This document shows, one piece after another, positions 1 to 9,283 of a stretch of DNA of 64,000 bases (within the stretch, counting starts at the first letter, position 1; every line of letters begins with the position of its first letter). Where the stretch lies: NCBI RefSeq assembly GCF_927904885.1, contig NZ_CAKMNW010000004.1, forward strand, positions 60,712-124,711. Direction: 5' to 3'. This stretch comes from Candidatus Nitrotoga sp. M5 (GTDB lineage Bacteria; Pseudomonadota; Gammaproteobacteria; Burkholderiales; Gallionellaceae). Below the pieces are notes generated by a model, which worked only from the letters and a program-made list of their open reading frames with translations, searched no databases and was not told the DNA's origin. The position numbers and the translations under genes were made by a program.

Positions 1-2
1 AC

Positions 3-224
3 CCCATGAAAGAGGTCGCCAAAATGATCCGCAGTCACTTCGATAGCATCGCTGCCTGAATTCAGACCAGACAAACCAATGGCTTCATTGATACGCTCAA
101 TGGATTACTCCAGACCGCGAAACGGAAAGCCTGCGGCAGTTTCAACATCAACACCATGCGGACGTTGGTATTCCACATCGCTGGCAAGCTGGATTTCAAG
201 AAGTTCTATGCACATGCTGCATAA
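3..224 (+). pseudogene. ISL3-family transposase, C-terminal remnant
   Basis: Reading in frame from base 3 gives a peptide with the pattern IRSHFDSIAA-stop-IQTRQTNGFIDTLNGLLQTAKRKA and then MRTLVFHIAGKLDF, ending at a stop at 222-224. This matches what I know of the C-terminal end of ISL3-family DDE transposases (TRQTNGF.E..NGL.Q.AKRKA.G). An in-frame TGA at 57-59 stands where the family has tryptophan, so the copy cannot make protein. The rest of the gene lies before the window. Family assignment rests on remembered motif similarity; the stop is seen directly. Confidence 0.75.
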
Positions 225-316
225 CCCACTCGAAATTTACAAAAGCAAATTTATAGCAGATGAGATTTGCATTGCTATCTAACAATGCATGTCAGCTCAA
301 GTCTGTACTACTACAT

Positions 317-2092
317 TTAAGGGTACAGCTCCGGTAGTGTGTTTTTTTTCTCCGGAGAAGTCGTTTGTGCAAGAGGTACGGGTAGTGAAAGTGCAAGGTC
401 TTCACCATGCCATTTACTGCCTGTATAGCAGGCGCGATCCAGTTGCCGGAGCGCCTGTATGAGTTTGGTGTCATCCAGACGACGGGATAACGCATTAAGT
501 CCGTATGGTATATCTTCAGGCCATACCGCGCTGGCCCACGCAAGTAGTTGCTGGCGCGCGGCATGCGGGTCGTTGTCGCTGCACGCACGTTTAAAAGCTT
601 TGAAGGCACTGGCAGCTTGAATGCTGCTGGTCTGAGCATTGTCCGGCATTTTTTTACCAATGAGATTTGCTGGCTGTGCATGATGGACGCGCTGGCGTTC
701 ACGCCACCAGGCCGCAGTTGTGCCCACCCAGAGCAGGCCCAGCGCCAGGCTAATCCACCTCCATGTCTGGGTATTGGCAATCCCGATTGACTGTTCAATG
801 GAACTAGCCTGAGAAGCAGAGTCATTCTGAATCAAATTTTCCTGTTTTGCCGGCGGTGGAATTACCGCACTGCTTGAACCGGCGAGGGCAGGAAGAACAT
901 CAAATGAGCGTGCTGGCAACATGGCTTCGTGCCGGGTGTTGTGCTGCGTATCCCACCAGCCAATCCGTATGGCTGGCAGCTCATAGTGGCCCGGACGCAT
1001 GGCTATCAGCGCGATATCCTGGTCGCGACTACCAAGTACCGTTTCGCCTTGGAGGCTGTCTGCTACAGTGGATCTGTCCGGATAGACCTTGATGCCGTCG
1101 GGCACGGACATGATGGTATTGAGCTCCGGCAATTGCTCACCGGTCAGCCCCAATGCTTCGAGACGCAGATGACGTGTGATCGGTTCACCCACATGGATCT
1201 GCGTCACATCCGGGCGCCAGGTTTCTTCGAGTGTCACTTTTTGTGCGGGCAGCCAGTTTGCGCTGTCCGCGCTGTCTGGGCGTGGCAGAACATTCAATTC
1301 AACGGGCTTGGCATGCAGACGCAGGGGACGTGTCGAATTCATAATGCCGCCAAAAGGCATTTGACTGAACAGATTTCCAAACATCCGGTTGTTCCTGCCT
1401 GTGTCCTGCACTTGGGCGTTGAGCACCGGCCCGTTCAGACTGAGTTTGCCGCTACGCTGAGGAAACAACAGGTATTTGCGTTCAACAACATGGTAACTAC
1501 GGCCATTGCGCACTTCATCCATCTGCCTGTCCTTGCCAAGTTGCTTGACGAGCACATTGCTGCTGGCCGGTAAATCCAGGCTGGCCTGATAGAGGGCCTG
1601 GTCCGTGTAGAGCCGAACCGTCAGCACGACAGCTGCCTGAACATAGGGTTGTTTCTGGTCCAGCGTTGAAGTGAGGAACACCTGCTGCGATGTATCGCTT
1701 GTCGCTTCAGCACCTTCTCCGGTTGCACCCCCGCTTCCGCCCACCGTCAGTTCGAGCGCCGCAGATTGCTGACCGCCCCATTCCAGCGGCGGTATCTGTA
1801 TCTTGCCATCGTGCTTGGGCGCGAGCAGGACATTGACTTGGGACAGGGAAGATAAATGCCCGTTTATGATTTGGACTTTGGAGCCGCTACTACTGCGGAG
1901 GATGTCGAAATCGCGCTTGAGTGGACCGAGATCGGGCTGGCTACCGGTGCTGCCTTCATGTTGAAGAAGTAACTGTACCGTTTCACCGGATGCAACGTGG
2001 CTCCTTTCCACCGACGCCGTCACTGCCGCCCATGCGGACAGGCTGATACAGCAGGCAATCAGGGCGGCAGAAATGCGATACCCAGTTTTCAT
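317..2092 (-). CDS. BatD-like oxygen tolerance / aerotolerance protein
   Basis: A 591-residue protein with an N-terminal signal peptide (MKTGYRISAALIACCISLSAWA) and a large periplasmic beta-rich region typical of BatD/BAM (PF13584). One transmembrane helix follows near residues 440-460 (WRWISLALGLLWVGTTAAWW) and then a cytoplasmic tail of about 120 residues. It is the last gene of the moxR operon and its ATG overlaps the TPR gene stop by 4 bases, so translation is probably coupled. BatD is thought to work with the BatA/BatB von Willebrand proteins at the inner membrane in envelope stress tolerance. The molecular activity of the family is not settled. Confidence 0.88.
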   Translation of the reverse strand: MKTGYRISAALIACCISLSAWAAVTASVERSHVASGETVQLLLQHEGSTGSQPDLGPLKRDFDILRSSSGSKVQIINGHLSSLSQVNVLLAPKHDGKIQIPPLEWGGQQSAALELTVGGSGGATGEGAEATSDTSQQVFLTSTLDQKQPYVQAAVVLTVRLYTDQALYQASLDLPASSNVLVKQLGKDRQMDEVRNGRSYHVVERKYLLFPQRSGKLSLNGPVLNAQVQDTGRNNRMFGNLFSQMPFGGIMNSTRPLRLHAKPVELNVLPRPDSADSANWLPAQKVTLEETWRPDVTQIHVGEPITRHLRLEALGLTGEQLPELNTIMSVPDGIKVYPDRSTVADSLQGETVLGSRDQDIALIAMRPGHYELPAIRIGWWDTQHNTRHEAMLPARSFDVLPALAGSSSAVIPPPAKQENLIQNDSASQASSIEQSIGIANTQTWRWISLALGLLWVGTTAAWWRERQRVHHAQPANLIGKKMPDNAQTSSIQAASAFKAFKRACSDNDPHAARQQLLAWASAVWPEDIPYGLNALSRRLDDTKLIQALRQLDRACYTGSKWHGEDLALSLPVPLAQTTSPEKKNTLPELYP

Positions 2093-3054
2093 TGTTGTGC
2101 TTCCCGTTGTCTCATCAGGTGTTTAATCATAAATTTGCGCTGCAGCAAGCCGCCCGGGTCGTCCGGGATACTACGCAACCATTGCTCCTGTACAATCTGC
2201 TGTTCGGTCTTTCGAGCAGTGGCTGGCTTTGCTGTGGTAGTGTTTGCTTCATCGCCCATTCCCGTGCCGTTTTTCCCATCAGCTGTGGGCTTGACGAAGC
2301 TCGCTTCAGCATCGCGCCGAGCTTGTTCGGCATCATCTTTTGCACGAATTTGCTGACCAGCAGCCTGTCCAGATTGTGCAGCGCTTTTTTCAGTCGATTG
2401 CGCCTGCTGGCCGCTTGTCTGCTTACTCTCCTGGGGCTTTCCATTCAGGGCCTGGTCGTTCTGATTATTGTCGTCCTGAGATTTTCCGCCTTCTTTGTCC
2501 GACTGTTCTGGCTTGTTCTGTGCGGAAGAATCCTTACCCATACTCGGCTTATTATCCGACTGGCTTGACTTTCCCTCCTGGCTATTCTGGTCACCCTGCT
2601 TGTCTTGCTTGCCTTCCTTTTTGCCATCTTCTGATTTTTTGCCGTCAGCATTCTGTTGTTGCGGCGGCTGCTGTTCCAGAGCCTTGGCCACCAGTTCGCG
2701 GTTATGACGTGCATCTTGATTATCCGGATCACTCTTCAATGCGGCATCATATGCTTCAAGTGCACGATGCAGATCACCCACATGAGCGAGTGCATTACCA
2801 CGGTTGTAATCTGCTTCGCTATCGTGCAGATTTTCCAGATCATGTATGGCACCTTGATAGTCCCCCGCTTTCAGTTTGGCGTAAGCTTTGCGCCGCGGGT
2901 CGGCATACTCCTTGGCCGCGTTGCTTGCGTCACCTTGCTTTAACAACGCTTCGCCCCGCTGGTCGGCGTTAAACCACAACTTAGACCAGAAATCGCTGGC
3001 CTGTGCAGACAGCATAAATGCAAGCAGGCTAAGTGCGAGCACGATGCGCATCAT
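2089..3054 (-). CDS. TPR protein, BatC-like
   Basis: About 321 residues. I chose the ATG at 3054 because it gives a clean signal peptide (MMRIVLALSLLAFMLSAQA) and overlaps the upstream stop by 4 bases (ATGA). After it come TPR-like helices (residues about 28-130), then a long hydrophilic low-complexity stretch rich in Q, N, K, S and D (about 130-265). The protein ends with a conserved tail, QWLRSIPDDPGGLLQRKF, that I associate with the C-terminus of BatB/BatC-type TPR proteins. It probably forms a periplasmic scaffold with the neighbouring von Willebrand proteins. An ATG at 3051 is equally possible. Confidence 0.85.
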   Translation of the reverse strand: MMRIVLALSLLAFMLSAQASDFWSKLWFNADQRGEALLKQGDASNAAKEYADPRRKAYAKLKAGDYQGAIHDLENLHDSEADYNRGNALAHVGDLHRALEAYDAALKSDPDNQDARHNRELVAKALEQQPPQQQNADGKKSEDGKKEGKQDKQGDQNSQEGKSSQSDNKPSMGKDSSAQNKPEQSDKEGGKSQDDNNQNDQALNGKPQESKQTSGQQAQSTEKSAAQSGQAAGQQIRAKDDAEQARRDAEASFVKPTADGKNGTGMGDEANTTTAKPATARKTEQQIVQEQWLRSIPDDPGGLLQRKFMIKHLMRQREAQQ

Positions 3055-4055
3055 AGCCAGCTCCTCCGCGCCAGCAGGCTTGTCAGCAGCAACAGTATGG
3101 GCAACAGCCACACACCATCGTCGCGCCAATGCGAAACCTCAATACCTTGTGCCGCAATTGCACTGCCGGTCGAATGCTGCATCACTTGCAAGTCAGTGAC
3201 CAGGTTAGTCAATTGTGCAAGATCGACGTAGCTGCCTCCCCCGACTTTGGCTAACTGCTGAAGTTGATCTATATCGAGCCGGGCCAGTTGAGACCTGCCA
3301 TGTGCGTCTTTCGCGAAATGCCCTTCCGCGTTTTGTAACGGCGCGCCGCCCGGCGTGCCTATACCCACCACACTCAACGTCACACCACGCGCCTTGAGCG
3401 CTGCGGCAGCCGAAAGCGCGGCGGCAGGGTCATCAAAGCCGTCAGTCAGCAACACGATTCGCTGATTTTTCATACCCCCCGCTTGCAGCAGTTTTTCTGC
3501 CTGATTGAGTGCGGGTGCGAGATGATCGCCTGTACTGGGCATGATACCGGGTACGAGCGGAGGCAGCAGCGTCTGTATAGTGGCAACGTCCTGCGTCAGT
3601 GGCGTCACGGTGTAGGGCTCATCGCTGAATACAACCAGCCCTACACGGGAGTCACGGGCCGCGCCCAACAGATCGTCCAGCGCGTACCGTGCGCGCGTGA
3701 CACGATCCGGCGCAACATCTGCCACCGTCATAGTGGGTGAGAGATCGAGCACAAAAACCAAGTCGGCCGGAGCACGAAAGGCTGCAGTCTGGTTACGCTC
3801 CCAGCTGGGGCCGGCCAGAGCCAGCACGGCAAGGCTCCACAGCAGCGCCAGCAAAGGCCAAGGGCGCATGCTGCTAGCACTGGCAGCGTCCATGCTCAGC
3901 TCTGGCAGCAGATCGGCGTCGATGACGCCGGACCAGTCGCCGTCACCTTTGTGCCGCCGCGCCAACCAAAACACCAGCATCCACAACAGTGGCAAAGCGA
4001 TCAGCCAGAGTGGGCGCAAGAAATGGAAAGCATGTATGTAGGTGCTGATGTTCAT
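3051..4055 (-). CDS. von Willebrand factor A membrane protein, BatB-like
   Basis: 334 residues from the ATG at 4055, which overlaps the previous gene by 4 bases. A longer reading to 4145 adds an unlikely leader. There are two N-terminal membrane segments (about 14-32 and 66-82), then a VWA domain whose metal-binding motif reads DLSPT (about 104-108), with T in place of the usual final S, and a C-terminal helix (WLLPILLLLTSLLARR). The family is anchored in the inner membrane with the VWA domain in the periplasm. It acts with BatA and MoxR-type ATPases. The altered MIDAS motif suggests metal binding may be weaker than in the BatA paralogue next door. Confidence 0.88.
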   Translation of the reverse strand: MNISTYIHAFHFLRPLWLIALPLLWMLVFWLARRHKGDGDWSGVIDADLLPELSMDAASASSMRPWPLLALLWSLAVLALAGPSWERNQTAAFRAPADLVFVLDLSPTMTVADVAPDRVTRARYALDDLLGAARDSRVGLVVFSDEPYTVTPLTQDVATIQTLLPPLVPGIMPSTGDHLAPALNQAEKLLQAGGMKNQRIVLLTDGFDDPAAALSAAAALKARGVTLSVVGIGTPGGAPLQNAEGHFAKDAHGRSQLARLDIDQLQQLAKVGGGSYVDLAQLTNLVTDLQVMQHSTGSAIAAQGIEVSHWRDDGVWLLPILLLLTSLLARRSWL

Positions 4056-5017
4056 ACCCGTTCCCTGATCATTACGGCAGGTATGCTGAGCAACAGTGCC
4101 AGCGCGAGCGGCCAGATAAACCATTCGCTGTGTTGTCGGTACCATTGTTCGCGGCCGGCGCTCGGTTCGAGTTTGTCGATGCGTGCGTAAACCTGTTTCA
4201 GTGCTTCTGCGTCAGTGGCACGGAAATATTCACCGTTGGTGATGCGCGCGATGGACTTCAGGGTGTCTTCGTCGAGGTCGGTGTTGCCATGTGTGCCGAA
4301 AATGCTTTGCTCGACCTCGGCGCCCACGCCAATGGTATAGATACGCAGGCCGGCGCTTACAGCAATTTTGGCAGCCGCCAGTGGACCCATCAGCCCGGCA
4401 TTATTGCCGCCGTCAGTGAGCAGGATCAACACCATTTCCCCCGGTTTTCCCGAGTCTGCTTGATTGCTTTGCTGACGCTTGAGCGCGAGCCCGATGGCAT
4501 CACCTATCGCTGTCTGGGTCCCTGCCTCGCCGACTACCGACTCGCGCAAAAACTGGCTAACCGTATCTAGATCGGCTGTCAGCGGTGCCTGCAGATAAGG
4601 CTGCGTGCCGAACAGGATGAGGCCGACTTGGTCGCCATGGCGGTTTTTTATAAAATCGCCCGCCACTTTTTGAACAACATTGAGGCGGGAATAATTGCCG
4701 GCCATATCCGGCGTCGCCATCGAGCCGGATACGTCGACTGCCAGCAAAATCAGTCGCCCGGTGGTGGGAACCGGCAGCGGATCATCCAGCCACTGCGGGC
4801 GCATGGCGGCAGCGACTAAAAACAACCATGCCAGTGCAAACAACAGACTGCGTTTGCGTGAATTTACCTGCAGAGCAGGTGTTTTATCTATCGGTACCAA
4901 TGCTGCGAAAGGCAGGAACAATGCACTGCCTTGCACAGTTGCCGGGGGCAGCCAGCGGCGAAGTAACCAGGGCAGTGGGAGAAATAAAATCATCAAGGGC
5001 CAGGCAATATTAATCAT
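4052..5017 (-). CDS. von Willebrand factor A membrane protein, BatA-like
   Basis: 321 residues. Membrane segments lie near 5-20, 57-73 and 300-316. The VWA domain begins about residue 89 with a canonical MIDAS motif DVSGS (95-99), and LLTDGGNNAG further on supplies the second loop. Size and architecture match BatA proteins. It overlaps both neighbours by 4 bases and sits between the DUF4381 protein and the BatB paralogue, the standard gene order. The role is probably a MoxR-regulated, membrane-bound scaffold in stress or protein maturation. The exact substrate is unknown for the family. Confidence 0.9.
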   Translation of the reverse strand: MINIAWPLMILFLPLPWLLRRWLPPATVQGSALFLPFAALVPIDKTPALQVNSRKRSLLFALAWLFLVAAAMRPQWLDDPLPVPTTGRLILLAVDVSGSMATPDMAGNYSRLNVVQKVAGDFIKNRHGDQVGLILFGTQPYLQAPLTADLDTVSQFLRESVVGEAGTQTAIGDAIGLALKRQQSNQADSGKPGEMVLILLTDGGNNAGLMGPLAAAKIAVSAGLRIYTIGVGAEVEQSIFGTHGNTDLDEDTLKSIARITNGEYFRATDAEALKQVYARIDKLEPSAGREQWYRQHSEWFIWPLALALLLSIPAVMIRERV

Positions 5018-5466
5018 GAGCGCCCCCTGATAAAATCATGCGCACCTTTCAGCCAGCTGTTGCGGTCTGCATTCACTGCGCCGCCGTAGGCTGCACGCAG
5101 CAAGCTGGCTCCGCTCTTTCCGGACCATGCGACACCGCCGTGTTTGACGACGAAAGCGATCCAGCGCTCACCGCTCAAATTTGCCACCGTGTCGCGTCCA
5201 AAACGCGCCACGGCGTAACGGCGCAGCAGAAGCTCAAGCTCCCGTGCCAAAATGATGTCGTCCATAACGGTAGCTTGCAGATTTTTCAGTTCGCGCAAGG
5301 CGATGCGGCGCAGGCGAACAGCCGGACGGCGATGCCAATAAATGTATCCTGCAACCATCATGGCCAGCAGAATCAGCAGCCCCCACCAGCCCGGCGCGGG
5401 CGGCCACCAGCCGGGCGGCGGCGGTGCATGGGCTGGTGCAAGCTGGCTGATCCAGTCCGGTGTCAT
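5014..5466 (-). CDS. DUF4381 membrane protein
   Basis: About 150 residues. A proline/tryptophan-rich N-terminus (APPPPGWWPPAPGWW) leads into one membrane helix (residues about 29-44), followed by a basic cytoplasmic region with RRYAVARFG and LSGERWIAFV. This is the usual shape of DUF4381 proteins encoded between DUF58 and BatA genes. I prefer the ATG at 5466 because it gives the same 4-base ATGA overlap seen at every other junction here. An in-frame ATG at 5475 would add three residues. The function is unknown; it probably helps assemble the Bat/MoxR membrane complex. Confidence 0.85.
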   Translation of the reverse strand: MTPDWISQLAPAHAPPPPGWWPPAPGWWGLLILLAMMVAGYIYWHRRPAVRLRRIALRELKNLQATVMDDIILARELELLLRRYAVARFGRDTVANLSGERWIAFVVKHGGVAWSGKSGASLLRAAYGGAVNADRNSWLKGAHDFIRGRS

Positions 5467-6365
5467 GTTGCCCATGCCGGTTCTTTCAACAACGCCACCA
5501 TGCTTTCGATTACGGAATCGTTCGTATTCACGCGGCTAAGCGGCAGATTAAGACGCATGGCCAAATCGTTCATGTTCTGTTCGCGTGCGCGCCAAGTGTT
5601 TCGCCATTGGACGTGTGTATCTTCGCCATTCATCCACCACAGACGGCCAGGCAAGCCGACACGGTAAGTACCGGGCGGCAGACCACCGCTTTCGAGCGGA
5701 TCGGTGATCCACAATAAGCGACACTCGCTATGCAAAGTCGAACTGGCCAGGATATCTTCGGTAGCGGAATCCAGCCCGGCAAAATCGCTCAGCAGCAGAA
5801 TCATGCTGCCCGGTTGCAGCAACGGGCGCAGTGTCGCAATAGCATTTTGTAAGCCACCGTTTACCGGCAAGCCGAAGGCGCGCGGCTGCGATTCCACCAG
5901 CGCTTGCAGGATGGGCAACACACCCGCCTCACGGGCACGCGGTGGAAAAATCAGAGGTTCGTCATTGCCGGCGGTAATCACCGCGCCAACACGATCACCA
6001 CCAAGTGCCGCCGCCCAGGCAAGCATGGCTGCGGTGCGCAACAGCACGGCCGATTTAAACTGGCGGCGGCTTCCGAAATAAAGACCCGGATGCAGATCTG
6101 CAACCAGCCAGACGGGGCGCTCGCGTTCTTCCCGATACAGTTTGGTATGCGTCCGCCCGCGCCTTGCCGTGACGCGCCAGTCGATATTGCGCGCATCATC
6201 GCCAGGAGCGTAGAGGCGCACTTCTTCGAATTCCAGCCCACGCCCCCGCTGGGCGCTGCGATGCCCCCCCTGTAGCTGCGCCATTGCCGGACGGTGCGCC
6301 CGCAAACTTAATCCGCGAGCTGCGCCACGCAAGGCGGAAAGCTCTGCAAGATCGGGGAGAATCAT
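5463..6365 (-). CDS. DUF58 domain protein
   Basis: 300 residues from the ATG at 6365; the longer reading from 6401 lacks family support and would intrude into moxR. The DUF58 signature is clear: RGLEFEEVRLY followed by GDDARNIDWRVTARR (residues about 43-69). It is followed by a VWA-like fold with VWLVADLHPG. DUF58 proteins are almost always encoded directly after moxR, as here, and are thought to be cytoplasmic partners or substrates of the MoxR ATPase. The 4-base overlaps on both sides point to coupled translation. Confidence 0.9.
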   Translation of the reverse strand: MILPDLAELSALRGAARGLSLRAHRPAMAQLQGGHRSAQRGRGLEFEEVRLYAPGDDARNIDWRVTARRGRTHTKLYREERERPVWLVADLHPGLYFGSRRQFKSAVLLRTAAMLAWAAALGGDRVGAVITAGNDEPLIFPPRAREAGVLPILQALVESQPRAFGLPVNGGLQNAIATLRPLLQPGSMILLLSDFAGLDSATEDILASSTLHSECRLLWITDPLESGGLPPGTYRVGLPGRLWWMNGEDTHVQWRNTWRAREQNMNDLAMRLNLPLSRVNTNDSVIESMVALLKEPAWAT

Positions 6366-7363
6366 GGTGCAGGTACCTTCTGCAGCAATTCGTTCACACA
6401 ATCCTGCGCGACAATGCCACGCGCCTGTGCGGTATAGTCGAGCAGAAGGCGGTGGCGCAACGCATCCGGCGCAATGGCCTGAACATCCTCAGGACTGACG
6501 TAGTCGCGCCCGTCCAGCCAGGCCAGTGCGCGCGCGCCACGCTCGATGGCGATGGCCGCGCGCGGGCTGGCGCCCCAGCGCAACCACTCTTTCAGTTTGC
6601 TGCTGTAGGGTTCAGGCCGCCGGGTTGCATCGACCAGCGCAGCAATATAATCGGCGACGGAAGGAACGAGGGTAAGGTTCAACGCTTCAGCGCGCGCGGC
6701 AAATACTAATTCCTGAGACATAGGCTGAGCCAGCGGTGTCAACTCGTGCCCATCCAGCGCTTCGCGTCGCGCCAGGTCCATAATCAGGCGAGTGGTTGCA
6801 CGGTCCGGATAGTCGATGAGCGTGTGCAGCATGAAGCGGTCAAGCTGGGCTTCGGGTAGCGGATAAGTGCCTTCGTGCTCGATTGGGTTCTGAGTCGCCA
6901 TCACCAGAAAGAGGCGCGGCAATGCATAGGTGGTCATACCCACGCTGATTTGGCGTTCGGCCATCGCTTCCAGCAGCGCGGATTGCACCTTGGCAGGCGC
7001 ACGGTTGATCTCGTCGGCCAGTATCAAATTGTGAAACAGCGGACCACGCTGAAAACGGAAACCGCCCTCCTCCGGTCGGTATATGTCCGATCCGGTGAGA
7101 TCAGCCGGCAGCATATCGGGGGTAAACTGAACACGCTGAAAGTCGCACTCCAGACCATGTGCCAGCGCTTTGATGGCGCGTGTTTTGGCCAGACCGGGCG
7201 GACCTTCGATAAGCAAATGGCCTTCTGCCAACAAGGCGACCAACAAGCTTTCGACCAAGCCAGGCTGGCCGAGAATCTGAGTATTGAGGTAGCGGCGCAG
7301 TTCTTTGAAGATAGCGAGGGCGTCGCCGGTTGAGCTAATTGAATCGGCCGCAGATTTGTTCAT
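6362..7363 (-). CDS. MoxR-family AAA+ ATPase
   Basis: 333 residues and the first gene of the operon. Walker A GPPGLAKT (54-61), Walker B LILADE (113-118) with the MoxR hallmark INRAPAKVQSALLEAM directly after, and sensor 1 ATQNP (156-160). MoxR ATPases act as chaperone-like remodellers that activate or mature partner proteins carrying VWA domains, and three such or related proteins follow in this operon. The start ATG at 7363 follows a non-coding gap of more than 500 bases, so the operon promoter probably lies in that gap. I could not pick out a convincing promoter. Confidence 0.93.
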   Translation of the reverse strand: MNKSAADSISSTGDALAIFKELRRYLNTQILGQPGLVESLLVALLAEGHLLIEGPPGLAKTRAIKALAHGLECDFQRVQFTPDMLPADLTGSDIYRPEEGGFRFQRGPLFHNLILADEINRAPAKVQSALLEAMAERQISVGMTTYALPRLFLVMATQNPIEHEGTYPLPEAQLDRFMLHTLIDYPDRATTRLIMDLARREALDGHELTPLAQPMSQELVFAARAEALNLTLVPSVADYIAALVDATRRPEPYSSKLKEWLRWGASPRAAIAIERGARALAWLDGRDYVSPEDVQAIAPDALRHRLLLDYTAQARGIVAQDCVNELLQKVPAP

Positions 7364-7928
7364 TAATAACTGTCTCCATTTTGAAATTGAATCGTAGGTT
7401 CAACGGGCAACAAAGGCTTCACAGGCGTGCTACACGCAAAAAATACTCGACCAGAACTATACTCGGCACTCGGTTTTTCGATTTCGAAGCGATCGCAGAC
7501 GGCGAACAAGAATAGCCGGATCGGCATTTTTTCGCACTTACTTATTGTTGTGTACATCTTTTTTTGGATACGGTTAAGCGCAATATTTATTAAGAGAAAA
7601 TGCGGATGCTGCCTGAATATACAATCTCGTGGCGTGGCAGAAAATTTCAAGTTAAGATCAGTTGACAATTCACGAAGTTCCGCAGAAGAAGGGACTCTGC
7701 GGATTGTTCAGGCAATCGTGGCGTATTTGCATGGCAGCGTGACGCATTTTGCCCATCTGGGCGATTTGGCAGAAGGATTTCTGATGATGCGCTACTGGAA
7801 AAATTGGCGTTAACTTTAAAGATACAGGCAGAAATCAGTTCGATGCTAAGCAGGGACCGAGACCCATCAATCAATCGCTCCTAAGTGCGGGCGCTAACCC
7901 TGTTTGACCGGATAAACTCAACTTTGAT
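7364..7928. other. Gap without a supported gene (promoter region of the moxR operon)
   Basis: About 560 bases between the divergent moxR operon and the DsbA-like gene. Two overlapping open frames (minus 7363-7668 and plus 7427-7813) lack ribosome binding sites and show no family I recognise. The plus frame ends with a fairly ordinary protein-like stretch (LRIVQAIVAYLHGSVTHFAHLG), so it could be a fragment of an old gene. The region is where promoters for both flanking units should lie. Confidence 0.4.
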
Positions 7929-8651
7929 ATGCGCACATCAAACCGTAAGGCTTCTAATCAAACAATGGAAAAAATCACCCAATCAGGTAGCACCACTTCA
8001 CCCATAACCCGCCTTTTTTATATTCACGACCCGATGTGCAGCTGGTGCTATGCGTTTAGTCAGAGCTGGGCTGCACTGCAAGCCGAATTACCTGAGAATA
8101 TTGCGATTAATTATTTAGCGGGTGGACTCGCGCCCGATACGACAGAACCCATGTCACTAAGTATGCAACATACAATTCAGCAGGTCTGGCAGCAGATTGA
8201 GCAGACTGTGCCTGGGGTATCGTTTAATTATGATTTCTGGTCACGCAATACGCCCTTCCGTTCAACCTATCAGGCTTGCCGTGCCGTTCTGGCAGCCAGA
8301 AAGCAACATGCGGCATCCGAACCAGAAATGGTGCGAGCTATTCAAAGAGCCTATTATCAAAACGCATTGAATCCATCCTTACCGGACACACTGCAAGGAT
8401 GTGCGCAAGTGATAGGGCTGGATGTGGCAGTATTTGCCAGAGATTTGAGTAGTACGGAAATAGATAATTGTCTGCAACATGAGATTCGCCAATCCCGGCA
8501 GCTCGGTGTTTCTTCCTATCCATCTCTGCGACTTGTACACAATAATTCTAACTATCCCATTCCCATCGACTATCTGAACCACCAGACAATGCGGAATGAA
8601 ATAAAATGCATTATTCGAGAAACAACATTGACCAAATTTGCGCCCGGTTAA
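7929..8651 (+). CDS. DsbA-fold thioredoxin-like protein (FrnE/2-hydroxychromene isomerase type)
   Basis: 240 residues, or 228 if the ATG at 7965 is used; neither start has a good ribosome binding site. The thioredoxin-type active site is C37-S-W-C40 in IHDPMCSWCYAF, and a cis-proline loop appears as SSYPSLR near residue 199. The DPMCSWCYGF-type motif is typical of cytoplasmic DsbA-family proteins related to FrnE, not periplasmic DsbA. No signal peptide is present. It is probably a cytoplasmic disulfide oxidoreductase or isomerase; the substrate is unknown. It converges on the ParE gene. Confidence 0.82.
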   Translation: MRTSNRKASNQTMEKITQSGSTTSPITRLFYIHDPMCSWCYAFSQSWAALQAELPENIAINYLAGGLAPDTTEPMSLSMQHTIQQVWQQIEQTVPGVSFNYDFWSRNTPFRSTYQACRAVLAARKQHAASEPEMVRAIQRAYYQNALNPSLPDTLQGCAQVIGLDVAVFARDLSSTEIDNCLQHEIRQSRQLGVSSYPSLRLVHNNSNYPIPIDYLNHQTMRNEIKCIIRETTLTKFAPG

Positions 8652-8705
8652 AGTGTGAGCATGGAAAAAGCTTCCTTCGGTCTACGTTGAAATATCAATT
8701 GTGAT

Positions 8706-8999
8706 TTATCTTTCTGCAAGAGATAGTAAGTCACGACCACCGTAGACTACGCGCTCAATCCTCACGACCTTGCCCATTATACGGAAGAAAAACGCATAAT
8801 TCCCGACAGCTGCCATGCGCGCTTCCTCGCCAATATCGGAACGAAGTTGGTAGATCAGTGGGGTGCGCTGGATGTCGCGAAACTTTATGCGAATGTCCTG
8901 GATGAATGTTACGGCACAGCTTGGATTATCTTGGGCGATATAGTCAGCGATATCATCCAAGTCGCCTTCAATGAAGCGTGAAAGCTCCAGTTGCATCAC
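8706..8999 (-). CDS. ParE/RelE-superfamily toxin
   Basis: 97 residues. The pattern LSRFIEGDLDDIADYIAQDNP near the N-terminus and the C-terminal RIERVVYGGRDL match the ParE branch of the RelE/ParE toxin fold (PF05016). ParE toxins poison DNA gyrase in the characterised members. The gene overlaps the stop of the upstream ParD-like antitoxin by 4 bases, the normal order with antitoxin first. The key C-terminal region appears intact, so the toxin is probably functional. Confidence 0.87.
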   Translation of the reverse strand: MMQLELSRFIEGDLDDIADYIAQDNPSCAVTFIQDIRIKFRDIQRTPLIYQLRSDIGEEARMAAVGNYAFFFRIMGKVVRIERVVYGGRDLLSLAER

Positions 9000-9283
9000 T
9001 TTTTTGTGTCCGTAGCGTCGGCGATAGCTTGGAACTTGCGCTCAAGACGGTCAAGTACGTCGTCAGATGAAATACCGGATGTCTTATCGTTCAGCGCTTC
9101 CTGCCAGACTCGACGCAATTCGGCAACGCCTTGCTGGCTCAAACTGCGCTTGTATGTCCAGTCGCGTAACGCATCACGAATGACTTCGCTGCTTGATGCA
9201 TATTCGCCAGTAGCAACCGCGCTACGGACGATATAAACCATTTCTGGCGGCAAGGCTATACTGATTTTCTTGGCAGTGGTCAT
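8996..9283 (-). CDS. ParD-like ribbon-helix-helix antitoxin
   Basis: 95 residues. The N-terminus KKISIALPPEMVYIVRSAV followed by GEYASSSEVIRDALRDW is the ribbon-helix-helix DNA-binding fold of ParD/CopG-type antitoxins (CC2985 group). The C-terminal part would wrap the toxin. An AAGGT lies just upstream of the ATG at 9283. The pair is probably autoregulated through an operator near 9284-9320. It sits next to a dead REP-associated transposase, so the locus is in an accessory pocket. Confidence 0.87.
   Translation of the reverse strand: MTTAKKISIALPPEMVYIVRSAVATGEYASSSEVIRDALRDWTYKRSLSQQGVAELRRVWQEALNDKTSGISSDDVLDRLERKFQAIADATDTKK

Noticed and set aside
7427..7813. 128-residue plus-strand open frame upstream of the DsbA-like gene
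   Set aside because: No ribosome binding site, overlapping competing frames and no recognisable family; at best an old fragment.
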